This document shows, in pieces, positions 24,141-31,644 of a stretch of 64,000 nucleotides of DNA (within the stretch, counting starts at the first letter, position 1; each line of letters starts with the position of its first letter). The notes under the pieces are model-generated. The model saw nothing but the letters and a program-made list of their open reading frames with translations. It searched no databases and was not told the DNA's origin. The position numbers and the translations under genes are program-made. The DNA comes from Deltaproteobacteria bacterium (GTDB lineage: Bacteria > Desulfobacterota > Desulfuromonadia > Desulfuromonadales > Geopsychrobacteraceae). Location of the stretch: positions 16,740-80,739 of the forward strand of contig JAGYPB010000005.1 of the NCBI GenBank assembly GCA_018399135.1, given 5' to 3'.

Positions 24141-24488
24141 ATGGACAGTCATACCGATATCACATTGGATGAATTGCACACTGGTTTACGTACTGTGCGC
24201 ATGCGCCGCTGGTTTTTATGGCTGTTGATTCTGGCCTACGTGCCGCTGATGATGATCGCCCTGGGTGCCAACGATGCCAAGCGGATGGTGGTGATAGCTT
24301 TTGTTGTATGGGTGCTGTTGTTGATTATAGCCGTTGCCATGATGGCCTTGGCGCGTTGCCCACGTTGTGGGCACTGTTTTCACATGAGCGGCTATCTGTT
24401 CAGGCCGGTACGCCGGTGTTTTGAGTGTGATCTGCACATAACAGCCGACAAACAACTGAGAAAAAACGATCTGAAGCATCGGGGCTAG
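24141..24488 (+). CDS. Small membrane protein with CPRC/CFEC cysteine pairs (copy 2)
   Basis: A 115-residue paralogue of the preceding gene with the same layout: two helices (WFLWLLILAYVPLMMIAL, VVIAFVVWVLLLIIAVAMMAL) and a C-terminal CPRCGHCFHMSGYLFRPVRRCFEC zinc-ribbon-like segment. AAGGAGACCCC before the ATG decides this start; an upstream in-frame ATG overlapping the previous gene is less likely. It is probably cotranscribed with copy 1. Confidence 0.7.
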   Translation: MDSHTDITLDELHTGLRTVRMRRWFLWLLILAYVPLMMIALGANDAKRMVVIAFVVWVLLLIIAVAMMALARCPRCGHCFHMSGYLFRPVRRCFECDLHITADKQLRKNDLKHRG

Positions 24489-24615
24489 AGGCGCAGGATC
24501 CTTTTTTTGTTTAATTCCGGCTTTAGCGTCGTATATTTGTTGATCGGCTTCCCTGGTGAATTTTGCCGGACTGATTTCTTCAGTGGGGTAAAATGTCCTG
24601 CTGACGGAGGATAGA

Positions 24616-25074
24616 ATGAATTACTGGCTGATGAAATCTGAGCCCAATGCCTTCAGTATTGAAGATCTGGCCCAGCGACCTGAACAGATGGAACCTTGGG
24701 ATGGCGTCCGCAATTATCAGGCGCGCAATTTTATGCGCGACCAGATGCAAACAGGTGATCAGGTGTTTTTCTACCACTCCAACTGTGAGGTGCCGGGCAT
24801 TGTCGGCATTATGGAGGTAGCCGGCAGGAGCTATCCTGATCCAACGGCCTTTGATCCACAGAGTAAATATTTTGATTCGAAAAGTTCGCCTCAACAGCCG
24901 CGCTGGTTTCTGGTTGATGTCAAATACGTTCGCCATACCCGCCGGACAATCTCACTGGCTGAGCTTAAAGAGCACGAATTTCTGGAAAATATGCATCTGC
25001 TACGCAAAGGGAACCGACTGTCGATCATGCCGGTGACAAAGGAGCAGTGGGACTATATTATGCGGCTGGAATAA
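24616..25074 (+). CDS. EVE domain protein
   Basis: A 152-residue protein that is a single EVE (PUA-like) domain from end to end: MNYWLMKSEPNAFSIEDL at the start, WDGVRNYQARNFMRDQMQTGDQVFFYHSN in the middle and WFLVDVKYVRHTRRTISLAELK later are family hallmarks. EVE domains bind modified bases in nucleic acids (related to YTH and ASCH folds). A good ribosome site (CGGAGGATAG) precedes the ATG. It is followed by, but probably not functionally tied to, a formate/nitrite channel gene. Confidence 0.92.
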   Translation: MNYWLMKSEPNAFSIEDLAQRPEQMEPWDGVRNYQARNFMRDQMQTGDQVFFYHSNCEVPGIVGIMEVAGRSYPDPTAFDPQSKYFDSKSSPQQPRWFLVDVKYVRHTRRTISLAELKEHEFLENMHLLRKGNRLSIMPVTKEQWDYIMRLE

Positions 25075-25133
25075 TCGCCTCTAACCAAGAGCAAACAGGC
25101 AACTTTTACGCTGACAAAAAAGCGAGTTTTGAA

Positions 25134-25985
25134 ATGAATAATTCGTATTTTACCCCTGAACAACTGGCGAACAGACTGGTTGAATGGGGTGCCGAAAAAA
25201 AGTCTGTTTCAGGGGTCAGGCTTTTTGTTCTTGGGGTTTTGGCCGGGGTTTATATCGGCTTTGCTGCTCACCTGGCGACAGTAGTCGGAACCGGAGACTT
25301 TGCCTGGATCGGACTACAGAAGTTTTTTGTCGGGGCCGTTTTCAGCTTAGGACTGATGCTGGTGGTGATTCCCGGCTCGGAACTTTGGACCGGTAACACG
25401 ATGATGACCGCTGCCTGGCTTGAACAACGCCTTACGTTAACAGATGTTTTGCGTAACTGGGGGTGGGTTTACCTGGGGAACCTGGTCGGTTCGGTTTTCC
25501 TGGCCTGGCTGATCGTCAGCCAAACTGGTTTGATGGATGGTGCTTTTGGAGGTACCGCACTGCAGATCGCATCGAACAAAGTATCAGAGGAGTTTGCTAC
25601 CACATCCCACAGTGGTGCTTACCTGTTTCGTGCTATTGCCTGTAACTGGCTGGTGTGTCTAGCGGTACTGCTGGCCATGGCGGCTAAAGATATCACTGGA
25701 AAGATTCTGGGGATTTTCTTTCCCATCATGGCGTTTGTCGCTGCCGGTTTTGAGCACGTTGTCGCCAATATGTACTTTATCCCGGCGGGAATCTTTGCCA
25801 AAGCTCTGCCGCTGGCACGGGAAGCTTCCGGCCTTGACACAACGCTTCTCGCTCAACTCAACTGGTGGACCCTATGGCAGAACAACCTGTTGGTAGTTAC
25901 TCTCGGCAATTTGATTGGCGGTGGATTTTTTGTTGCGGCTGTATACTGGTGGTTATATTTGAAGAAGCAAAAATCAAAAGACTGA
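25134..25985 (+). CDS. Formate/nitrite transporter (FNT) family channel
   Basis: A 283-residue membrane protein with six helices and FNT signatures: GVLAGVYIGFAAHLATVVGTGD, then PGSELWTGNTMMTAAWL (usually EL.TGN), AIACNWLVCLAVLLAMAAKD and GFEHVVANMYFIPAGI, which contains the central His of the pore. This family conducts formate, nitrite or hydrosulfide; in an anaerobe near FeS reductases any of these is plausible. I chose the ATG giving MNNSYFTPEQLANRL, the family-typical N-terminus; its ribosome site is weak. Confidence 0.9.
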   Translation: MNNSYFTPEQLANRLVEWGAEKKSVSGVRLFVLGVLAGVYIGFAAHLATVVGTGDFAWIGLQKFFVGAVFSLGLMLVVIPGSELWTGNTMMTAAWLEQRLTLTDVLRNWGWVYLGNLVGSVFLAWLIVSQTGLMDGAFGGTALQIASNKVSEEFATTSHSGAYLFRAIACNWLVCLAVLLAMAAKDITGKILGIFFPIMAFVAAGFEHVVANMYFIPAGIFAKALPLAREASGLDTTLLAQLNWWTLWQNNLLVVTLGNLIGGGFFVAAVYWWLYLKKQKSKD

Positions 25986-26120
25986 CCCCTGAGATAGCTT
26001 TAGATGTGTAATCTTTCCTTCCGTAACTCGCTGCGCCTAACCGAAGTAATATAGAAGTCAGAACGCAAAAGTATTTGCCTGTAAGGGCTTAGACTGGATG
26101 TCCTTCAAAATATTGAACTC

Positions 26121-26990
26121 TTAATTCTGATTTCCAGCACTCTTCGGAAATTCACGGGCACACAGGGAACTGATCTGGTCTAGATCGGTGCACACACTAA
26201 TGCCAGGCAGGTGCAATCCATCACGTAAGGCAAACCCTCCGGCGATGATTTTGAGATGCTTTGGCAGCGTTTTTCGTAGCCAGGCCAAGTCTTGTTTTGC
26301 TTGTCGTGGGGTCGTTTGGACACTGAAGGACAGGGCAATGGCATCCGCATTGAGAAAATCCACCATGGCGTTAATTTCTGCTACAGGCAACTCTTCAAGG
26401 ACTAGATGGCACTCGCACCCATGTTGATTGAACAACACTGCTGATAATAGCAGGCCCAGTTTGTGACGTTCACCGCTCAAGGTCATAAAGATAACCTTTG
26501 GTGCAACCTTGCGTGGAATGAGTTGCTCTTTCAGGATCACAGTCAGGCAGTCCGAGAGCAGATGCTCGCGTGCAATACTTAACTCTCCGGTCAGCCAGCC
26601 ACGATCCATCACCGCCAGCAATGGGACTGCAAATTCCAGAACAAAAGCCTCGACACCACGCTGCTGCAACTGGATCCGCAGCTCCTTTTCGACTTGCGAT
26701 GCTGCAACAGTTGTGACCAGATATTGCACATCCTGATGACTGTCGTCCGGCTGTTGTTGATTCAGTAATTCCATACGTTCAGCAGCAGATAAGGCGAATA
26801 GTTGCTTGGGACGATGTCCCATATTCTGAAGTTTTTTGATGATACGCAGGTCGTCAATTTCTGCCGGCGAATACAGCCGGTGTCCGCGAGCGTTGCGTTC
26901 AGGGGTCGGAAAGCCAAAACGACGTTCCCAGACCCGCAGGGTGTCGACGCCAATCCCCAGTTCCTGACTCAATTGCTGGATGGTGACCAT
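26121..26990 (-). CDS. MerR-family regulator with CarH/LitR-type cobalamin-binding domain
   Basis: A 289-residue protein. Residues 1-70 are a MerR winged helix-turn-helix (IQQLSQELGIGVDTLRVWERRFGFPTPERNARGHRLY, read in parts). The following helical bundle has W132 and the motif W-x9-E142-H143, the cobalamin-capping signature of CarH. The C-terminal Rossmann domain has E174-R-H176-K-L-G179, the E/DxHxxG motif whose His is the lower cobalt ligand. In Thermus CarH the residue after the Trp is the His that binds cobalt after illumination; here it is Leu133. The gene is divergent from a phasin/ABC1/FAD/SRPBCC cluster. Repression relieved by light with adenosylcobalamin is the family's mechanism; here it is inferred. 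Confidence 0.85.
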   Translation of the reverse strand: MVTIQQLSQELGIGVDTLRVWERRFGFPTPERNARGHRLYSPAEIDDLRIIKKLQNMGHRPKQLFALSAAERMELLNQQQPDDSHQDVQYLVTTVAASQVEKELRIQLQQRGVEAFVLEFAVPLLAVMDRGWLTGELSIAREHLLSDCLTVILKEQLIPRKVAPKVIFMTLSGERHKLGLLLSAVLFNQHGCECHLVLEELPVAEINAMVDFLNADAIALSFSVQTTPRQAKQDLAWLRKTLPKHLKIIAGGFALRDGLHLPGISVCTDLDQISSLCAREFPKSAGNQN

Positions 26991-27000
26991 TGATTTGTCC

Positions 27001-27029
27001 TAGACAATGTTATAGTAACTGGATAATAT
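27001..27029 (+). promoter_or_regulatory. Sigma-70-type promoter with MerR-like dyad in the spacer
   Basis: TAGACA (-35) and TAATAT (-10) are separated by exactly 17 bases, and the spacer contains the palindrome GTTATAGTAAC (27009-27019). MerR-family operators typically lie between -35 and -10. This site is between the CarH-like gene and the divergent operon, so it is a likely target of that regulator. Confidence 0.6.
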
Positions 27030-27078
27030 ATCAAAAAAAAAGTTTTGCAAACCCGATTGTGTGAAAAAGGAGACATTT

Positions 27079-27354
27079 GTGGACAAAAAAATTGAGCAAC
27101 TTTTTTTTATTGCCTTAGGGGGAGCCCTGTCGGTGAAAGAAAAACTTGAAAACAACAGTGAGGAAGTCAAAAAGTGGCAGAGCGAAGCCGAAGCCAATGC
27201 GCGGGCATTTCTCGATGAACTCAGCCAGCGCGGAGCGCAGGAGAAAGATCAGGTGAAAGATCTGTTACGTGAGCAGATCAAAGAGGTGATCAACGAGCTC
27301 GGTCTGGTGACAAAGGCGGATCTGGAAGAGTTGAAAAAGGATCTGAAAAACTAA
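27079..27354 (+). CDS. Phasin-like small coiled-coil protein
   Basis: A 91-residue protein starting at GTG, chosen because AAGGAG lies six bases upstream. The N-terminus is hydrophobic (IEQLFFIALGGALSV), the middle highly charged and helical, and the C-terminus has the phasin/UbiK-like ending LGLVTKADLEELKKDLKN. Such proteins are often annotated as polyhydroxyalkanoate granule-associated or UbiK-like accessory factors. Its stop codon directly touches the start of the ABC1 kinase gene. An accessory role for the UbiB-like protein is attractive but unproven. Confidence 0.65.
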   Translation: MDKKIEQLFFIALGGALSVKEKLENNSEEVKKWQSEAEANARAFLDELSQRGAQEKDQVKDLLREQIKEVINELGLVTKADLEELKKDLKN

Positions 27355-28923
27355 GTGAACAGACTCAGACTCATTGTACATCTTTGCCGGCCAGGGCGCA
27401 GCTATGCCGTCTTCAACTTTCTGATGACAGTTTTTTTGCTATTTCGCCGTCGTTCGCGCTGGTGGTGGTGGCGTCCATTGTCTCCTGATCAACTGGTTGA
27501 TACCATCCGTATGCTCGGTGCCAGTTTCGTCAAGTTAGCTCAGGTGCTGGCAACTAGAGCGGATTTTTTTGATGAGGATTATCTTGTCGCGTTACGGCAG
27601 CTGCATGACCGCATGCCGGCGATGTCAGCTGTTGACCGATCCCGGGTGTTCCAACGCGCCTTCAATGATCCGGGTGTTTTTGAATATTTTAACCCTCAAC
27701 CTCTGGCCAGTGCCTCCATCGGCCAGGTTCATCGTGCACGGTTGCGTGAAGGTGGTCAGGAGGTAGCGGTCAAGTTGTTGCGTTGGAATATTCGCGTCCA
27801 GATCCAGGTGGATATTATTCTGCTCAACCTGTTTTTACGCGTCTTTCGCCCGCTGTTTACCGATCAGACCCGGCATTCCATCGAATCTGTACTTGCAGCT
27901 TTTACCAGGGTTATCCGTCAGGAAGTCAGCATGACCCAGGAACTGGCCAATCTCGAGCTCTTCAGCGAGACTTACGGTGATGCTGGAGTACGCTTTCCGG
28001 TTCCAGTGACCTCCCTGTGCAGTGATGATGCTCTGGTGATGAGTTTTGAAGAGGGCGCGCGTATTGACGACGTCAACCAGATTGAGACTTGGGGCGTGGA
28101 TTTTTCCGCACTGATGAAAACCCTGGTGCTTTTTTATACCGAACAGATGTTGGTTAAGGGGTTTTTCCATGCCGATCCGCACCCCGGCAATCTGCTGGTC
28201 ACCAGGGAAGGGCAACTGATCCTTCTTGATTTCGGCATGGTCAGCCGAATACCTCAAGATATGCGCCAGGCAATGATCTATGCGGTTAAGGCCGCCTACG
28301 AGCGTGATTATCAGTTGTTGATTGGCGCGACCCGGCGTATGGGAATGCTGACCGAAGACGCCGACGGGGGAGACTTAAGCCGGATTGCCGAGAACCTGTT
28401 TGCGATCTTCGACAGCGATCATCTCGATGCTGCGAGTATGCAGGGGCTGGCTTTTGGGGTATTGGAGGTTCTGCATGACCAGCCCTTCAAGCTGCCTCAG
28501 GATGTTATCTATGTCATGCGCGTCAGCTCTCTGATCGAGGGGCTGGGTACTCAGTACGTTAATAACTTCAATGGTATAAAGGATATTTTACCGATTCTTA
28601 AAGAAAATTTACCGCGTGCATTAGGGGAGGATCGCGGTGTGGTTGAACGGCTTAAACGTGAGCTGGTCCAATTGCCCCTGACCCTTTCCCAGGCACGTAC
28701 CGTTATCGAACAGGCACAGCAGGGTGATCTGACGGTGCGGATGGCGCGGCCTGACCGTGATTATCTGGTTGAAAAAGTAAGCAGGCAACTGCGTCGACTT
28801 GGCCTGATGATTTTCTTTCTGGCGTTGGCCTATTATTTTCAACAGCTGTCGATCCGGTTCGGCAATGTACTGTCGATTGTTAGCCTGGTGCTGGCTGCCT
28901 GGATGCTGCGCTACAAAACATGA
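27355..28923 (+). CDS. ABC1/UbiB-family atypical kinase
   Basis: A 522-residue protein of the ABC1/ADCK/UbiB family: NPQPLASASIGQVHRARL (Ala-rich nucleotide loop), VAVKLL (catalytic Lys), FFHADPHPGNLLV (catalytic loop) and LLDFGMVSRI (DFG), with two C-terminal hydrophobic helices (LGLMIFFLALAYYFQQLS; LSIVSLVLAAWML). The normally invariant KxGQ motif reads KLAQ (GASFVKLAQVLATRADF), a Gly-to-Ala change at a residue central to the family's unusual active site. It starts at GTG immediately after the phasin-like gene. In quinone-producing bacteria UbiB supports ubiquinone synthesis; in a menaquinone organism the role is open (lipid or quinone handling). Confidence 0.88.
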   Translation: MNRLRLIVHLCRPGRSYAVFNFLMTVFLLFRRRSRWWWWRPLSPDQLVDTIRMLGASFVKLAQVLATRADFFDEDYLVALRQLHDRMPAMSAVDRSRVFQRAFNDPGVFEYFNPQPLASASIGQVHRARLREGGQEVAVKLLRWNIRVQIQVDIILLNLFLRVFRPLFTDQTRHSIESVLAAFTRVIRQEVSMTQELANLELFSETYGDAGVRFPVPVTSLCSDDALVMSFEEGARIDDVNQIETWGVDFSALMKTLVLFYTEQMLVKGFFHADPHPGNLLVTREGQLILLDFGMVSRIPQDMRQAMIYAVKAAYERDYQLLIGATRRMGMLTEDADGGDLSRIAENLFAIFDSDHLDAASMQGLAFGVLEVLHDQPFKLPQDVIYVMRVSSLIEGLGTQYVNNFNGIKDILPILKENLPRALGEDRGVVERLKRELVQLPLTLSQARTVIEQAQQGDLTVRMARPDRDYLVEKVSRQLRRLGLMIFFLALAYYFQQLSIRFGNVLSIVSLVLAAWMLRYKT

Positions 28924-28933
28924 TGAGGAAAAA

Positions 28934-29209
28934 ATGATGAATACAACCTATGTTGAAACCCACAAAGAGACCATCCTGGAAAACTTACCCGGATTTTTTG
29001 CTGAACAACTTGGCGAAAATCCCGAAGGATTGCTTGAACAGCTGGAGCAGGAGCTACGTAGTCTCTATGTGCGTCAGGGTAATGATTGGACCGGTCGTGG
29101 CGAGATTGGCGATGCCAGGCTCGAAGCGACCATAGCCGTGCTTGAAGCAGTACGGGCCGAGTGTCTGGTGCAGTTGGGGAAACATGGCGACAGCTCGGCT
29201 TCCGCATGA
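28934..29209 (+). CDS. Small hypothetical protein in the CarH-linked cluster
   Basis: A 91-residue acidic protein (MMNTTYVETHKETILENLPGFFAEQLGENPEG...) with a helical, Glu/Leu-rich middle. I do not recognise the family. GAGGAAAAA precedes the start, and its stop overlaps the start codon of the FAD oxidoreductase (ATGA), which ties it to the operon. Confidence 0.6.
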   Translation: MMNTTYVETHKETILENLPGFFAEQLGENPEGLLEQLEQELRSLYVRQGNDWTGRGEIGDARLEATIAVLEAVRAECLVQLGKHGDSSASA

Positions 29210-30162
29210 AAGCAGCAGTGATCGGGGCTGGGATGGCGGGTATAACCATCGCTCGCCAGCTGCGGGTACAGGGGATGGAAGTAACCCTCTTTGATAAGAG
29301 CAAAGGAACCGGCGGGCGCATGTCGAGTCGTTCCTGGCAAGGGGGTTGGATCGATCATGGTGCCCCTTATTTTGCCGCCCGGACCGAAGAGTTTTATAGC
29401 TATCTGCAGGCCCGGATTCCGTCAACAGCCTGTCAGCGCTGGCTGGCGCGGGTACAGGGGATTCCCAACAATGATGAGCTCGTCGGCTATATTGGCGTGC
29501 CGCGTAACAGCAGCATCACCCGAGGGTTGCTCGGCGATTTAAACTTTCAACCATCAACCCGTATTGCCAGACTGGAGCGTGAGGGTCAGCGTTGGTTGCT
29601 ATTTAATGACGGCGAATCCCTGTTGGGAGAGTGGGATATGGTCGTCCTATCCGCACCGGCACCCCAGACCTATGCACTGGTGCGTGACATTCCCGAGATC
29701 GCCGTTCAGGTCAAAAAAGCAGAGATGGAGCCTTGCTGGGTTGCTGCTGTCCAGTTGTCATTGCCTTTGCGTAAAGCCGCTGAGGTCATGATTGACCCGG
29801 CTCCGGGTCTGCGCCGGATCGTTGCAAACAGCGCCAAACCCGGACGAAATAATGATGGAGTCTATCTGTTGCAGGCGACTGCCGACTGGACGCAGGAGCA
29901 TCTTGAAGGGTCTCCGGAGCAGGTCGGCCCCAAGCTGTGCGAACTGTTTGACCAGAAATTTACTCCGGCAAAGCCGCCGGTACTGTTATTCGCTCATCGT
30001 TGGCGCTATGCCTTTACCAAAACGGCGCTCGAAAAAGAGTTTTTGTGGGGACGGGGTTTGCAAATAGGCATATGCGGCGATTGGTGCATTGGTCGCACGG
30101 TGGAAGATGCCTGGATCAGTGCCATGGCTTTGGGCAAACGAATCAGTGAAGGTATACAGTGA
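29206..30162 (+). CDS. Renalase-like NAD/FAD-dependent oxidoreductase
   Basis: A 318-residue flavoprotein of the COG3380 group. The N-terminal Rossmann motif is AVIGAGMAGITIARQL, followed by the FAD-binding FDKSKGTGGRMSSR typical of the amine-oxidase/renalase superfamily, DHGAPYF, and a C-terminal GICGDWCIGRTVEDAWISAMALG (second FAD contact). These proteins are frequently encoded beside photolyases or within LitR/CarH-controlled gene sets in other bacteria; that association is recalled, not tested here. The substrate is unknown. The start overlaps the preceding gene. Confidence 0.88.
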   Translation: MKAAVIGAGMAGITIARQLRVQGMEVTLFDKSKGTGGRMSSRSWQGGWIDHGAPYFAARTEEFYSYLQARIPSTACQRWLARVQGIPNNDELVGYIGVPRNSSITRGLLGDLNFQPSTRIARLEREGQRWLLFNDGESLLGEWDMVVLSAPAPQTYALVRDIPEIAVQVKKAEMEPCWVAAVQLSLPLRKAAEVMIDPAPGLRRIVANSAKPGRNNDGVYLLQATADWTQEHLEGSPEQVGPKLCELFDQKFTPAKPPVLLFAHRWRYAFTKTALEKEFLWGRGLQIGICGDWCIGRTVEDAWISAMALGKRISEGIQ

Positions 30163-30255
30163 TCAGAAGGTATTTAGACATGCAGCCAAAAAAGTTACAA
30201 CTGGGAAAACCACTGCCGGTCATGAGTTGATTAATCAACCTGAAGGAGATATGAA

Positions 30256-30732
30256 ATGCATGAACTTCGCCGCGAGATAGTGCTTGATGCTCCTTGTGAG
30301 ACCCTTTGGGATTTCATAGCTACACCCGAAAACCTTAATCTGCTGACACCACCCGATCTGGATTTTCAGATTGTCAGCGACTTGCCGAAACGGATGTACA
30401 ACGGTTTGCCCATCCTGTACCGGATCCGCATTCCATGGTTCGGTACCCACCGTTGGCTGACGGAGATCAAGCATATCCGTGAGGGAGTTTCCTTTGTCGA
30501 TGAACAGCGTCTTGGTCCCTATCGCCTCTGGTATCACTATCACCAGGTTGAAAGCCTGGGTCTAAATAAGACGAAAATGATCGATCATGTAACCTATGCA
30601 CTTCCCTTTGGGCCCATTGGGGATATTGTCCACTCGCTGAAAGTAAAGCAGATGTTAAGGGATATTTTCGACTTCCGGCGGGGCAAATTGCTGGAGCTGT
30701 TCCCACCCGATATGAATGTGTCGAGTAACTGA
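30256..30732 (+). CDS. SRPBCC-superfamily ligand-binding protein (COG4276-like)
   Basis: A 158-residue START/SRPBCC-fold protein: MHELRREIVLDAPCETLWDFIATPENLNLLTPP is the typical opening, with TYALPFGPIGDIVHSLKVKQMLRDIFDFRR near the end (read in segments). This COG is often found with photolyase or light-induced genes. A strong ribosome site (AAGGAGATATGAA) precedes the ATG. It lies 93 bases after the FAD oxidoreductase on the same strand, so it may belong to the same transcript. The ligand is unknown. Confidence 0.85.
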   Translation: MHELRREIVLDAPCETLWDFIATPENLNLLTPPDLDFQIVSDLPKRMYNGLPILYRIRIPWFGTHRWLTEIKHIREGVSFVDEQRLGPYRLWYHYHQVESLGLNKTKMIDHVTYALPFGPIGDIVHSLKVKQMLRDIFDFRRGKLLELFPPDMNVSSN

Positions 30733-30838
30733 TTTCGGTCAATACAATGATACAGCTTTTTCGGCGGCCGATTGCTGACCCTTGACGTTGGCGGGGTGGG
30801 GCTGTTTCAATTGGCTTGTGCGGGTTTTTTTTACCATG

Positions 30839-30898
30839 GTAACGATTCAGCTGCTGCTCTTGGCGCAGGATCTTCGGATCCTGCGCTGAACAGATACT
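30839..30898. repeat. Palindromic interspersed element, copy 2 (reverse orientation)
   Basis: Runs from GTAACGATTCAGC to GCTGAACAGATACT and is the reverse complement of the ends seen at 10.6 and 61.8 kb. Its core is a perfect hairpin: GCGCAGGATC, loop TTCG, GATCCTGCGC (30863-30886). It lies between two convergent genes and may also act as a terminator. Confidence 0.8.
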
Positions 30899-30906
30899 TA
30901 CCATGT

Positions 30907-31641
30907 TCAGTGCCACAGTTCCCTCACGGAAGTTTGTGGGGTGAAATGCCAGGCAATTTGCGCTTGAAAGAGTTCGGCGGTAGCCAGGGCATCGATCAGG
31001 GCATGATGGGGAGTGTAATGCGGCAGATGATAACGGCTGCGACAGGCTGCCAGCCGGATCGATTCGGGGGTGCGCCCGAAAAAATGAGCGATTTGTTGAA
31101 AAAAACGCCGACGCACATAGCGATTTTCGATCTCCATAGTATCGATGGCCGGAAAGACAATCCCCTCACCAATCCGCTCTTTTAAGGCAACATCAAGAAA
31201 GCGACGTTCAATCTGTCGACAATGAACCACGGCCACCCTGCCCGCCAGTTCTTTTAACAAATCGGGCAATATCTGGTTCAGATCATGTCCGACCATTACT
31301 TCCGCATGAGTGATCCCGTGAATAACCACCGAGCCGGTGGTCAGGGGTTTTTTCGGATTCAAAACCCAGTAGCGGGCCTTACTGCAGTAAATACGCTGCA
31401 AGTTGAAGGGAATCAGTCCAACACTGACAATGGCATCGCGCCTTGGATCCAGCCCGGTAGTTTCAATATCCAGTGCCACCAATGAAAGATCAGCCAGAGG
31501 GGTTGCAGGTGCTACCGCCCCGGTCTGGTAATATTTTTTGAGAAAAGGGTTTTTAGCTGATGTTGCCAGCTGATCATACACCTGCGGCCACTGGGGCGTG
31601 CCATGACCGTCAGTATGCTTTTTGGCCCTAAGGTAGAGCAT
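30907..31641 (-). CDS. 3'-5' exonuclease, DNA polymerase III epsilon-like
   Basis: A 244-residue DEDDh exonuclease: motif I LVALDIETTGLDP, motif II region VVIHGITHAEV with HCRQIERRFLD, and motif III HHALIDALATAEL. It starts four bases from the stop of the cNMP/CBS/nucleotidyltransferase gene, a pairing common in proteobacteria where both proteins are thought to act together in nucleotide or RNA signalling; the partner's function is unknown. It is not the replicative DnaQ, as it has an N-terminal extension and lacks a polymerase-binding tail. Confidence 0.88.
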   Translation of the reverse strand: MLYLRAKKHTDGHGTPQWPQVYDQLATSAKNPFLKKYYQTGAVAPATPLADLSLVALDIETTGLDPRRDAIVSVGLIPFNLQRIYCSKARYWVLNPKKPLTTGSVVIHGITHAEVMVGHDLNQILPDLLKELAGRVAVVHCRQIERRFLDVALKERIGEGIVFPAIDTMEIENRYVRRRFFQQIAHFFGRTPESIRLAACRSRYHLPHYTPHHALIDALATAELFQAQIAWHFTPQTSVRELWH

Positions 31642-31644
31642 TGT

